From positions 1 to 49,776 of the IMG/VR virus record IMGVR_UViG_3300034082_000183: 49,776 nucleotides of DNA; one strand, 5' to 3'. Position 1 is the first letter of the stretch; every line of letters begins with the position of its first letter. The notes beneath the pieces were generated by a model that did no database searches, was not told the DNA's origin, and worked only from the letters and a program-made list of their open reading frames with translations. The position numbers and the translations under genes are program-made. Of the stretch, positions 25,654 through 32,638 are shown one piece after another. Source of the stretch: a virus.

Positions 25654-27558
25654 TTAAAGTCTTCCGACTGCTACTTCAATGATACCTTCTATACCATCAA
25701 AATTTTCTAATGATTTGCCAATTACTGAACCAATATATGGGTGAACCATTGGTCTAGCATAACCTTCGCCGGCACTTACTAGCATGTCACCTTTGCGTAC
25801 AGTTCCACGAACTTTACATGGCACACGTCCTTGCAATGCTAATGCTACAATATAATCACCTTTACATTGTGAATTCATCACATAAGCTGGATTAGTTGAT
25901 ACTACACCTGCTACCCTTGTTGTGCCATCTTCCGCTATTGTAACTTCTTTGAATCCACCAAATTCTACTACAGTTCCAGATTCGTATGGTTTATCTGCTT
26001 CATAATATTCTGCTAAGTCGGCGTATGTAGCATTCAATCTTGAACCAGAACTCAATGACCAGTTACCAGTAATTGTACCTACTGTTACATTGGAACCGGC
26101 TGTTAACGTTGTGGCTCCTACTGTACCAGTAAATGTAGGTAAATAACTTGCTACATTGCTATTACTATATGCACCCGAAAAACTAATAGCTACCCCATTA
26201 GCATAATAATAATTGTCTGTTTTAATTCCGCCGGTTGTAACGTTAGCACTAACAGTAACACTTGTTAATGTACCAACACTTGTAATATTTGGTTGCGCCG
26301 CAGTTGTAACAGTACCTGCAGTTGTCGCACTACCTGCAGTTGTTGCATAAGTTGCATTGGCTACAGTACCGGTTACATTAGCACCGGGAATAGATGTTAA
26401 TCCAGTAGCCGCGCCATAATGTGTACCAGTTACATTTGCACCACTGATGTTGCCGGTAACTGCTAATGATGTTAATGTGCCAACACTTGTAATATTTGGT
26501 TGTGCCGCAGTTGTTACAGTACCTGCAGTTACAGCATATGTTGCATTAGCTACAGTACCGGTTACATTAGCACCGGGTATTGAAGTTAACCCAGTAGCTG
26601 CGCCATAATGTGTACCAGTTACATTTGCACCACTGATGTTGCCGGTAACTGCTAATGATGTTAATGTGCCAACGGATGTAATATTTGGTTGTGCGGCTGT
26701 TGTTAATGTACCGGTTAATAATGTACCCGACACATTACCTGCAGTTACATTTCCTGGAATAGCAACTGCACCTGTAATTTTATTGAATGTAAATCCAGCA
26801 TTACCTTGAATTACATTATTATCGTTAAATTGAATTGTTGTGTTGCTTCCGCCGGCAGCGGCTGCCCCGCCACCTGATGAAATTACAGAAGTAGCTATAC
26901 CTGTATTTGCAGTAGCAGTTAGTGTAGTAGTATTCAAACCAGCAGTCAAACTTGCATCAGTATATAAGCCTACGTTACCTGTTGTTGCAAAGTCTACTGC
27001 TAGTTCTACATAGAATGTTTGACCATTGACAACATTGTTTGCGTTTGCACCTAAAACACCTGATATAGTAACTGATTGGCCGTTAGTATACGGTGTTGTA
27101 TTTGCAACTGTCATGATACCAGTACTGGCACTAGAAATTGCGACAATTTCGGTATATAATGTTCCTTTAGGAGTCCAAGATAAATTACCCAACCCATCAG
27201 TTTCTAAAACATATCCAATAGCACCACCTGTAATAGTGATATTAGAAACACTTCCTAAATTGATTTCACCGCCAGTTGTTCCGCCTTTATTAACCCAATT
27301 GGTTCCGTCATAGCTTAATACTTCACCATTACTGGCTGCAGAAATATTTAAATTGCCCTCACTACCGTTAATTTGACTAAAGGTAATATTTGAATATGCT
27401 GTTAATACTTCAACATTTTCATTTGGATTGGGTGTTGTAGTGCCTATAAAAAGACGTTTAGCGTCATTTGCCCAGCCAAGCTGTGCTTCGTCTAACTGTG
27501 GCAGGTCTACAAGGTTACCTGAACGCTGTTGGATTTTAGATATCTGTATAATGGCCAT
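25654..27558 (-). CDS. Tail fibre protein with repeat shaft and conserved C-terminal domain
   Basis: 634 aa. The N-terminus MAIIQISKIQQRSGNLVDLP, then LDEAQLGWANDAKRLFIGTT, is the phage tropism-determinant/fibre N-terminal module. The shaft holds 63-residue repeats (AAQPNITSVGTLTSLAVTGN, then SGANVTGTHYGAATGLTSIP). Two copies are nearly identical in DNA. The C-terminal ~120 residues (LAEYYEADKPYESGTVVEFG, VRKGDMLVSAGEGYARP, IGSVIGKSLENFDGIEGIIE, VAVGRL) form a domain common at the ends of phage fibres, sometimes a chaperone or autoproteolytic tip. This suggests maturation after trimer assembly. A late box lies 27 nt upstream. Confidence 0.8.
   Translation of the reverse strand: MAIIQISKIQQRSGNLVDLPQLDEAQLGWANDAKRLFIGTTTPNPNENVEVLTAYSNITFSQINGSEGNLNISAASNGEVLSYDGTNWVNKGGTTGGEINLGSVSNITITGGAIGYVLETDGLGNLSWTPKGTLYTEIVAISSASTGIMTVANTTPYTNGQSVTISGVLGANANNVVNGQTFYVELAVDFATTGNVGLYTDASLTAGLNTTTLTATANTGIATSVISSGGGAAAAGGSNTTIQFNDNNVIQGNAGFTFNKITGAVAIPGNVTAGNVSGTLLTGTLTTAAQPNITSVGTLTSLAVTGNISGANVTGTHYGAATGLTSIPGANVTGTVANATYAVTAGTVTTAAQPNITSVGTLTSLAVTGNISGANVTGTHYGAATGLTSIPGANVTGTVANATYATTAGSATTAGTVTTAAQPNITSVGTLTSVTVSANVTTGGIKTDNYYYANGVAISFSGAYSNSNVASYLPTFTGTVGATTLTAGSNVTVGTITGNWSLSSGSRLNATYADLAEYYEADKPYESGTVVEFGGFKEVTIAEDGTTRVAGVVSTNPAYVMNSQCKGDYIVALALQGRVPCKVRGTVRKGDMLVSAGEGYARPMVHPYIGSVIGKSLENFDGIEGIIEVAVGRL
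26351..26712 (-). repeat. Two tandem copies of a 189-nt unit in the fibre gene
   Basis: Copy 1 at about 26351-26539 and copy 2 at about 26540-26712 are in frame (63 codons) and differ at few positions. The start of a third unit is visible on the left. The repeats allow copy-number change by recombination. Confidence 0.8.
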
Positions 27559-27585
27559 AAGTGTAATTCTTTGAAGATTTACACT

Positions 27586-27593
27586 TATTTATC
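27586..27593 (-). promoter_or_regulatory. Late-promoter-like box GATAAATA
   Basis: Minus-strand GATAAATA, 27 nt before the ATG of the tail fibre gene. Confidence 0.65.
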
Positions 27594-27601
27594 ATTATTT
27601 C

Positions 27602-28288
27602 TTATAGAAAGCTCATGTAATATTTTTCAACACGCTTAAACCAGATATCTGTGTACTTGTCAAACTCAGAGCCTTCTAAAATGAATTCTTGATATTCATT
27701 TGCGGCAGAACACATAAAAATAACACCCTTACGGATAGTTGTGCCATGAACTTCATTATGTGCATTAGCATAAGCCGCTAATTGAACAAAATAATCTTCA
27801 ATCCACTCACGTTTTTTAGGTTTATTTGTTTGCTTATGATCCATGATAGCTTCATCACCATCATGAACACCTGCTAGGTCTGTCGTCCCTGCATAAATTT
27901 TTGGATAATACAAAGGAACTTCTGTACCCCACCATTCACTACATTTAACAAGACCTTCATTAATGATTGATTGGGCCATTTTATGGCTTTGCAAGCTATA
28001 CGGATTGCTTCCGGGCTCATTGAGTACTCCTGTCTTAATGTAATCTTCAAGCCACTTGTGCATTCGTGTTCCACGGCCTGCGGCTTCTGTTGTGATTTCT
28101 TGTGCTTTTTGAACACCTACACGCTTACGCCAATTTTGTAATGCTTGTTTAGATTCTTCACTTTTAGTAGCATCTAGTATCGTTGTAACACTAGGAAGTT
28201 TCTCACCATCGGGTGTGGCATATTTTCGTGACCCGTTTATTGTTTCCCTAAGTAAAGGAACATAATTATATTTGTTTGGAATGTACAT
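27602..28288 (-). CDS. MGME1-like PD-(D/E)XK exonuclease
   Basis: 228 aa from the ATG at 28288. The frame extends 10 codons further, but the promoter -10 lies in that stretch. LPSVTTILDATKSEES (31-46) with QNWRKRVG, and GRGTRMHKWLEDYI with H77, mirror mitochondrial MGME1 and related RecB-family exonucleases. Catalytic residues follow: TEVPLYY (E123), YAGTTDLAGVHDG (D137), and IMDHKQTNKPK (D150-x-K152), then the helix DYFVQLAAYANAHN with Gln. The four-cysteine iron-sulphur cluster of Cas4/AddB types is absent. It would process single-stranded DNA ends in replication or repair. Its mRNA appears leaderless. Confidence 0.8.
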   Translation of the reverse strand: MYIPNKYNYVPLLRETINGSRKYATPDGEKLPSVTTILDATKSEESKQALQNWRKRVGVQKAQEITTEAAGRGTRMHKWLEDYIKTGVLNEPGSNPYSLQSHKMAQSIINEGLVKCSEWWGTEVPLYYPKIYAGTTDLAGVHDGDEAIMDHKQTNKPKKREWIEDYFVQLAAYANAHNEVHGTTIRKGVIFMCSAANEYQEFILEGSEFDKYTDIWFKRVEKYYMSFL

Positions 28289-28294
28289 TAGACT

Positions 28295-28323
28295 ATTATA
28301 ATATATTTTATAACCCAATGCAA
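28295..28323 (-). promoter_or_regulatory. Sigma-70 promoter giving a leaderless exonuclease mRNA
   Basis: Minus-strand TTGCAT, 17-nt spacer, TATAAT. Six nucleotides separate the -10 from the ATG at 28288, so +1 falls at about the start codon. No ribosome-binding site is present. Confidence 0.7.
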
Positions 28324-28332
28324 GAGTTTAGG

Positions 28333-28659
28333 TTAAACTCTAAAACTTTCTCCGCAACCGCATCGGTCACGCTCATTTGGATTACTAAATTCAAAACCCT
28401 CATTTAACCCATTACGTACATAATCCACTATCATGTTCTTTAAATAAACATCATGTTTTTTATCTACTAACACAATAAAATTAGGTTGTGCGTAATTTAT
28501 TATGGATTCATCATATTTGTAGTAGTCTACATATTCCAAAACATATGCCAAACCACTACAACCTGTGGTCTTGACGCCTATTCGTATTCCTAGACCTTTA
28601 CCACGTTTTGTTATTATTTGTTTTATTTTGTTTGAAGCTTTTTCAGTGATTGTTATCAT
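28333..28659 (-). CDS. iscA: IscA/HesB-like iron-sulphur cluster assembly protein
   Basis: 108 aa, the usual A-type carrier length. The N-terminus ITITEKASNKIKQII and the three conserved cysteines are present: TTGCSGLAY (C34) and the C-terminal RCGCGESF (C100, C102). A-type carriers bind and hand over Fe-S clusters to target proteins. It is a host-type gene captured by the phage and is probably an auxiliary metabolic gene. It shares the minus-strand cluster with the 107-aa and 242-aa genes (gap 1 nt to the former) and ends just before the exonuclease promoter. The central part (YKYDESIINYAQPNFIVLVD) is normal for the family. Confidence 0.92.
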   Translation of the reverse strand: MITITEKASNKIKQIITKRGKGLGIRIGVKTTGCSGLAYVLEYVDYYKYDESIINYAQPNFIVLVDKKHDVYLKNMIVDYVRNGLNEGFEFSNPNERDRCGCGESFRV

Positions 28660-28660
28660 C

Positions 28661-28984
28661 TTACTTCATTGCTTTTTGTGCCATTTGTTTGACAACTTTT
28701 TTACTATCTTCTTCTTCAGGTTCTACTGGGGTCTCTTGACCTTTAAATATAACCTTATCACCTTGAATGTTTGTAATACTATTCTTCAATGGTGGCTTTT
28801 TAATCATATCATACAAATCTTCTTTGGCTAATATGATATCGTTATCTTTATAATAATTTAATAACTCATCAACTGACCAGTCAGAATGTTCAACACCACT
28901 ATCAATATCGCTAGTTAACTGACTTGTGACAGCAACTAATCTTACTAATAGTGGGTTTGGATTTGAAAGCTCAAATAATCTCAT
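28661..28984 (-). CDS. Unknown protein, 107 aa
   Basis: 107 aa; the ATG overlaps the stop of the upstream 242-aa gene by one base (TAATG). It begins MRLFELSNPNPLLVRLVAVT. A Ser/Asp-rich helical segment (SDWSVDELLNYYKDNDIILA) and a charged C-terminal tail (PVEPEEEDSKKVVKQMAQKA) follow. No known domain is seen. MRLFE followed by a helix has a faint resemblance to the capsid-targeting N-termini elsewhere in this window, but no clear E|A cleavage site is visible. Confidence 0.5.
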   Translation of the reverse strand: MRLFELSNPNPLLVRLVAVTSQLTSDIDSGVEHSDWSVDELLNYYKDNDIILAKEDLYDMIKKPPLKNSITNIQGDKVIFKGQETPVEPEEEDSKKVVKQMAQKAMK

Positions 28985-29712
28985 TATCTCTTTGCACGGC
29001 CTGCGCCTGCAACGGGCATTTCTTCATCTGGTTCTTCAACAGAAACATCATCATCAACGCTGAATTCATCTTCACCGTCATCAGTAGACATATCCATATC
29101 TAAATCAGCAGACATATCACCTGAATCATCGCCAAATGCGTTATCAGCAGGGTTACCGCCCATCATATCACCGCCTTGACCAGTAATGCCATTCAATGCA
29201 GATTGCATTGTACCTTTACTTTGTGTCAATGCGGCCTGTACAGAAGTTAATGCTTCGGTAACTTGTTGATTGAAAGATTCACTTTCATTCACACCGATCT
29301 CAGATTGAACACCTGATGTTAATGCTGGTAATTCTTTTACTAGCATATCAGATACTTCTTCAACCATCTTTTGTATTTGGTCTACCATGTCTTGGGCTGC
29401 AAGAACAACCTGTGACTTCTCAACTTCTTCGTTTTCTACAACGATACGAGTTTTGGGTAGTGATTGCAAATAGCTAAAATGGTCAGCTAATGCTTGTTCC
29501 ATAAACACTAGTTTCATGTACGATGGACTAGTTTGGCTTTGGTAAAATTCAGCAGATGATTTAGTTTCATTAATCAATCCGCGAACTTTACTAAGCATAG
29601 ACTTAGTTTCCGTAACGGTCATTCTCTTTGTATTGAACGGAAGAGAATAGTGTTCATTCAACGCCTGTTTAGCAGTTGATATTTTTTTGTTGTCAAATTC
29701 AGTTAGTTTCAT
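28984..29712 (-). CDS. Helical protein with long acidic tail, possibly head-internal
   Basis: 242 aa. The first ~160 residues are predicted helical (KSMLSKVRGLINETKSSAEF, MEQALADHFSYLQSLPKTRI, AAQDMVDQIQKMVEEVSDML). The Gly/Met-rich linker TGQGGDMMGGNPADN leads to an extremely acidic segment (MSADLDMDMSTDDGEDEFSV) and a short basic end. Such helix plus acid-tail layouts occur in phage scaffold or core proteins, but homology to T4 gp22 is not evident. A late box 26 nt upstream fits a virion-assembly role. Confidence 0.5.
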   Translation of the reverse strand: MKLTEFDNKKISTAKQALNEHYSLPFNTKRMTVTETKSMLSKVRGLINETKSSAEFYQSQTSPSYMKLVFMEQALADHFSYLQSLPKTRIVVENEEVEKSQVVLAAQDMVDQIQKMVEEVSDMLVKELPALTSGVQSEIGVNESESFNQQVTEALTSVQAALTQSKGTMQSALNGITGQGGDMMGGNPADNAFGDDSGDMSADLDMDMSTDDGEDEFSVDDDVSVEEPDEEMPVAGAGRAKR

Positions 29713-29738
29713 AGTTATATTCCAAGACTAATATAAAG

Positions 29739-29746
29739 TATTTATC
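29739..29746 (-). promoter_or_regulatory. Late-promoter-like box GATAAATA
   Basis: Minus-strand GATAAATA, 26 nt before the ATG of the 242-aa gene. It probably also transcribes the 107-aa and IscA genes. Confidence 0.65.
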
Positions 29747-29755
29747 TTTTTTGTT

Positions 29756-30241
29756 TTATTGTACGGGTTTTCTGTTAAATCTGTTAGTCTGCCAACGCTT
29801 AGAATCGTTAATATAAGTATACAATTCATCAGTAATCAGCTTTTTTTTCAGTTTATCTTCACTTAATTTGGCTAAAAAAATCAATTTGTCATTGGAATTT
29901 TTAGTATTTTTAAATATTTTAGTATGTAATGATATGTCAACATCTAACCCTGCTAGTAAGTTATCCAATAATAATATCCGTTCAGATTGATATAATAAAT
30001 TTCGTTTATCATAAGTACACCAAGCCACAGCATGTTTTAGTTCATTAAATGAATGTGTAGTAAATGTTGTTGACATTGTAACAACATATTCATTTTTTAT
30101 TGTTTTATCAATGTGATATGTATTGAATAGTTCATAGCTTCCATCAGTATTTTGAAAAATAATAATATCTTCTATTTCCCCTAGGAAGTCAGCTTTCATT
30201 AACCTTTCCAACTGTTTTTCTGGATTATTACGTTTAACCAT
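29756..30241 (-). CDS. Conserved T4-like phage protein of unknown function (161 aa)
   Basis: 161 aa, basic. It has a beta-rich N-terminal part (IEDIIIFQNTDGSYELFNTY, NEYVVTMSTTFTTHSFNELK) followed by helices (AVAWCTYDKRNLLYQSERIL, DKLIFLAKLSEDKLKKKLIT) and a Lys/Arg end. I recall similar proteins in aquatic T4-like phages without assigned function. Its ATG overlaps the last 8 nt of the upstream 152-aa gene, so the two are probably translated together. Confidence 0.6.
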   Translation of the reverse strand: MVKRNNPEKQLERLMKADFLGEIEDIIIFQNTDGSYELFNTYHIDKTIKNEYVVTMSTTFTTHSFNELKHAVAWCTYDKRNLLYQSERILLLDNLLAGLDVDISLHTKIFKNTKNSNDKLIFLAKLSEDKLKKKLITDELYTYINDSKRWQTNRFNRKPVQ

Positions 30242-30692
30242 AGTTTACAACTTTAAAATATATATTTCTAAGTTCATCTGATGTATCCAAAAACGCAGGA
30301 AGTTTGTTCCAAGCTGTATCGGTTTTAATCATAGGAACTGTATCACAATCACTATATAATGATCCTAACTCATTTATACCATCATTAAACACACTAGGAT
30401 GCTGAATGTCAAAGTCAAATGACCAACAATCATAAGTTTCATTTTCAATTTGTTGGTATAAAAATCCAAAGTTAGTAAATTGATCAAAACGTATTTGTAT
30501 TTTTTCTGGTTTTCTTCTAACGTCAGGTTGACTTCTTAATGAAATTGATTGTACTACCGTATCAAAATTACATTGCGTGTTTCTTCGTAGTAACCAATTT
30601 GGTATTTCTTCATCAACTACAGGACGATGTCTATTCATTACACCAGTAGGTGTAATATCAAATAGCGTGTAGCAAGTAATAGTAAAACTCAT
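30234..30692 (-). CDS. Unknown protein, 152 aa
   Basis: 152 aa starting MSFTITCYTLFDITPTGVMN. It includes RNTQCNFDTVVQSISLRSQP and QIRFDQFTNFGFLYQQIENE, then YDCWSFDFDIQHPSVFNDGI. Aromatic and mixed alpha/beta. I see no motif that names a function. The upstream ATTAAATA box is only 5 nt from the ATG, so it is a doubtful promoter. It overlaps the downstream 161-aa gene by 8 nt. Confidence 0.55.
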   Translation of the reverse strand: MSFTITCYTLFDITPTGVMNRHRPVVDEEIPNWLLRRNTQCNFDTVVQSISLRSQPDVRRKPEKIQIRFDQFTNFGFLYQQIENETYDCWSFDFDIQHPSVFNDGINELGSLYSDCDTVPMIKTDTAWNKLPAFLDTSDELRNIYFKVVNYG

Positions 30693-30710
30693 ACTACTAT
30701 TTAATAGAGG

Positions 30711-30736
30711 TAAAAAAACCCGAGAATTTCTCGGGT
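30711..30736 (-). terminator. Intrinsic terminator after the 122-aa gene
   Basis: Palindrome ACCCGAGAA/TTCTCGGGT around a single T, followed on the minus strand by seven T. It ends the 122-aa gene. Confidence 0.8.
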
Positions 30737-30756
30737 CCTTTTATTCAAGTTAAAAA

Positions 30757-31125
30757 TTAACCTGTGAATGTTGCAGAAGCGGCAACTGTAACTGCAACAC
30801 CAGCGGCTGTAACTGCTGTGTCCATAGTTGCTGTTGTCCATGCGCCTACTGGATAAATAGCCATTGCGAATGTGTCATCAGAAGCGTCTGTGTACTCATA
30901 GATGTAAATTGTAGCTAATTGTTGAACCGTTTGAACGATTGTGTTGATATTAGCTGTAGTGAAAGCTCCAGTATCTTTAGTGATAGTGAAAAAGTCTAAC
31001 TTAGGACCTTGAGGTTGAACTGTTGCGGCTGAAGTAACAGCGTTAACACCAGAGTTAGTATAAGCTGGGCTATCGTAGTTAATAACTGGTAGATAGTCAC
31101 CGTTTGTGCGTGTAAATTGTGCCAT
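30757..31125 (-). CDS. Small Ala/Thr-rich virion-type protein (122 aa)
   Basis: 122 aa with AAAGGA before the ATG. It starts MAQFTRTNGDYLPVINYDSP. A beta strand/helix region (KLDFFTITKDTGAFTTANIN, TIVQTVQQLATIYIYEYTDA) and an Ala/Thr/Val-rich end (TAAGVAVTVAASATFTG) follow. The composition, its own terminator and a CATAAATA box 41 nt upstream suggest a single abundantly expressed structural gene, such as a head decoration or tail component. No specific family is recognised. Confidence 0.55.
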   Translation of the reverse strand: MAQFTRTNGDYLPVINYDSPAYTNSGVNAVTSAATVQPQGPKLDFFTITKDTGAFTTANINTIVQTVQQLATIYIYEYTDASDDTFAMAIYPVGAWTTATMDTAVTAAGVAVTVAASATFTG

Positions 31126-31174
31126 GATAAAATTCCTTTAAGTTTGTGAGCATATAGCTCTACTATTATTTATG

Positions 31175-31195
31175 CCTGGAACAAAAAAATCCAGG
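31175..31195 (-). terminator. Hairpin after the ligase-like gene, weak terminator
   Basis: Stem CCTGGA/TCCAGG with the T-run inside the loop rather than after it, so it is not a canonical terminator. It lies just past the stop of the 382-aa gene. Confidence 0.35.
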
Positions 31196-31203
31196 ATTTG
31201 GGC

Positions 31204-32352
31204 TTATCTTCCGGCTAAATTTTGACGACTAAAACCCATTCTATCTACAAATTTTAGTCCATTTGCTACAAAACCTTCATGTGTCTCGGTACCATCTTGT
31301 AAATATCCTTTAACCGGACTAACTTCTGCGGCTTTATTAAGTTGATTAACTACAGACATTTTAAGAGTGTATAGTGCAGACCATATAGTAAACGCACCTA
31401 TTATAGCATCTTTGTTTTGATTTAAATGTTCTGAAATCTTAGCTTTCATTTTATCTGTCATGGGTCTAGCTTCTACAAAATCCATAAACCCACTAGCTAA
31501 ATTGTTTAAATCACCAGCAACAATCTTCTTGTTAATATATACAGTAAATAATTGATTAAATGTATTACGTGCTTGAGGAGCAGTATTCATTAATTGGTCT
31601 ACTGCAGGACCATATTTCTTAATTGCATTCTGTGCATTCTTTACTAATGTAGTATCTATCTTAAGTTTAGGAGCTGTTGGCATAGCACTAGGAACAATAG
31701 CAACATCACTGTTATTCTTCAATTGCCCTATGTTACCATTCAACGTAACAGCATCATCTGTTGTCATAGCATTAGGATCAATATATTGATGTACCGCAAT
31801 GCCTGCTCGTTTTCCACCCATCAATTGACCGACTGAACTATTGGCATCTACTTTATAAGTAATACCATTAGGATTAGCTTTAAAAACATAACTACCATTT
31901 TGGTCATTTAACGGTTGATGAAATAACAAATCACCCCAATAATAACCTTTAGCACCTTTGCTAGCTTTTTCTAATCCAGGCCATATCTCATTGATAATAG
32001 GCCATAAACTATCACGCTCTACCCCACGTGCTTGGTCATATTGAACAAACTGTTCTGGGCTGAATACTTGCCGTCCAGTGCCATCTTTCTTATTGAACAT
32101 ATGTTTGTCCATAATACTAAACTTACCTGAACTATTACGTCCAAATATCAATGCAGGATATCCATCCCATTTTATTGTAACTGTTGCTGGATTATTAACT
32201 GTAGCAATTATAGATTGTATTGCACGATTAGCACCTTCACTTCCACCTAAAAAGATTAAATCTTCTGGGTGGTCTAAATGACCCTTATCTTCGTTTATAG
32301 ATAGTTTGTCAATTTTAGATTTAAGTAATGCTAGTGTTTCCGCTAAATTCAT
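31204..32352 (-). CDS. DUF6267-type, ligase-like nucleotidyltransferase protein
   Basis: 382 aa; the ATG overlaps the stop of the 84-aa gene (ATGA). TIKWDGYPALIFGR (59-72) has the K-x-D-G core of ATP-dependent DNA/RNA ligases and mRNA-capping enzymes, with K61 as the candidate nucleotidyl lysine. GYYWGDLLFHQP and YVFKANPNGITYKVD could supply later nucleotide-binding strands. Residues about 230-345 are helical. The C-terminus (HEGFVANGLKFVDRMGFSRQ) is typical, as I recall, of a family annotated DUF6267 in aquatic phages. Its N-terminus, with INE|D near residue 20, might be a processing site, but that is weak. Activity is inferred. Confidence 0.65.
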   Translation of the reverse strand: MNLAETLALLKSKIDKLSINEDKGHLDHPEDLIFLGGSEGANRAIQSIIATVNNPATVTIKWDGYPALIFGRNSSGKFSIMDKHMFNKKDGTGRQVFSPEQFVQYDQARGVERDSLWPIINEIWPGLEKASKGAKGYYWGDLLFHQPLNDQNGSYVFKANPNGITYKVDANSSVGQLMGGKRAGIAVHQYIDPNAMTTDDAVTLNGNIGQLKNNSDVAIVPSAMPTAPKLKIDTTLVKNAQNAIKKYGPAVDQLMNTAPQARNTFNQLFTVYINKKIVAGDLNNLASGFMDFVEARPMTDKMKAKISEHLNQNKDAIIGAFTIWSALYTLKMSVVNQLNKAAEVSPVKGYLQDGTETHEGFVANGLKFVDRMGFSRQNLAGR

Positions 32353-32603
32353 AACTGCTCTTTGTCGCTGTTCTTCTTTATTGATTTAGAGAACTTGCCT
32401 TGGTCACGGGATTTAATCGCCCCTAGCAACTTTCTCTCTAATATCTCTGCTTGTTCTTTAGGATAATTTCTATTAATCATCTCTAATAGATTGATTGCAC
32501 TGGTAATGATATTGTGGGCTCTACTCTCAATAACATGACTTGTATCACGATTATTGCCGATAGCTTCCAATTCCTGCAGAAGGCTGCGAGTTTGTTTTTG
32601 CAT
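32349..32603 (-). CDS. Small conserved helical protein (84 aa)
   Basis: 84 aa, all helical and polar (RSLLQELEAIGNNRDTSHVI, ARNIIT-type central helix, PKEQAEILERKLLGAIKSRD). I recall short proteins of this kind next to helicase gp41 in other aquatic T4-like phages, function unknown. AGGA precedes the ATG, with a GATAAATA box 16 nt upstream. The stop overlaps the ligase-like gene (ATGA), suggesting translational coupling. Confidence 0.6.
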   Translation of the reverse strand: MQKQTRSLLQELEAIGNNRDTSHVIESRAHNIITSAINLLEMINRNYPKEQAEILERKLLGAIKSRDQGKFSKSIKKNSDKEQL

Positions 32604-32619
32604 AATAGTTTCCTAATAG

Positions 32620-32627
32620 TATTTATC
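32620..32627 (-). promoter_or_regulatory. Late-promoter-like box GATAAATA
   Basis: Minus-strand GATAAATA, 16 nt before the ATG of the 84-aa gene. It marks late transcription of the 84-aa and ligase-like genes inside the replication region. Confidence 0.6.
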
Positions 32628-32638
32628 TATTTTAAGGT

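Noticed and set aside
26281-26712. Regular repeats that might be a CRISPR array
   Set aside because: The repeats are contiguous, in frame and coding, with no unique spacers.
28333-28659. IscA as sign of host DNA contamination
   Set aside because: It is tightly packed (1-nt gap) with phage genes on one strand and shares their base composition.
28984-29712. 242-aa acidic protein as scaffold gp22
   Set aside because: Only the general helix plus acid-tail layout agrees; no gp22-like sequence or E|A processing sites can be recognised.
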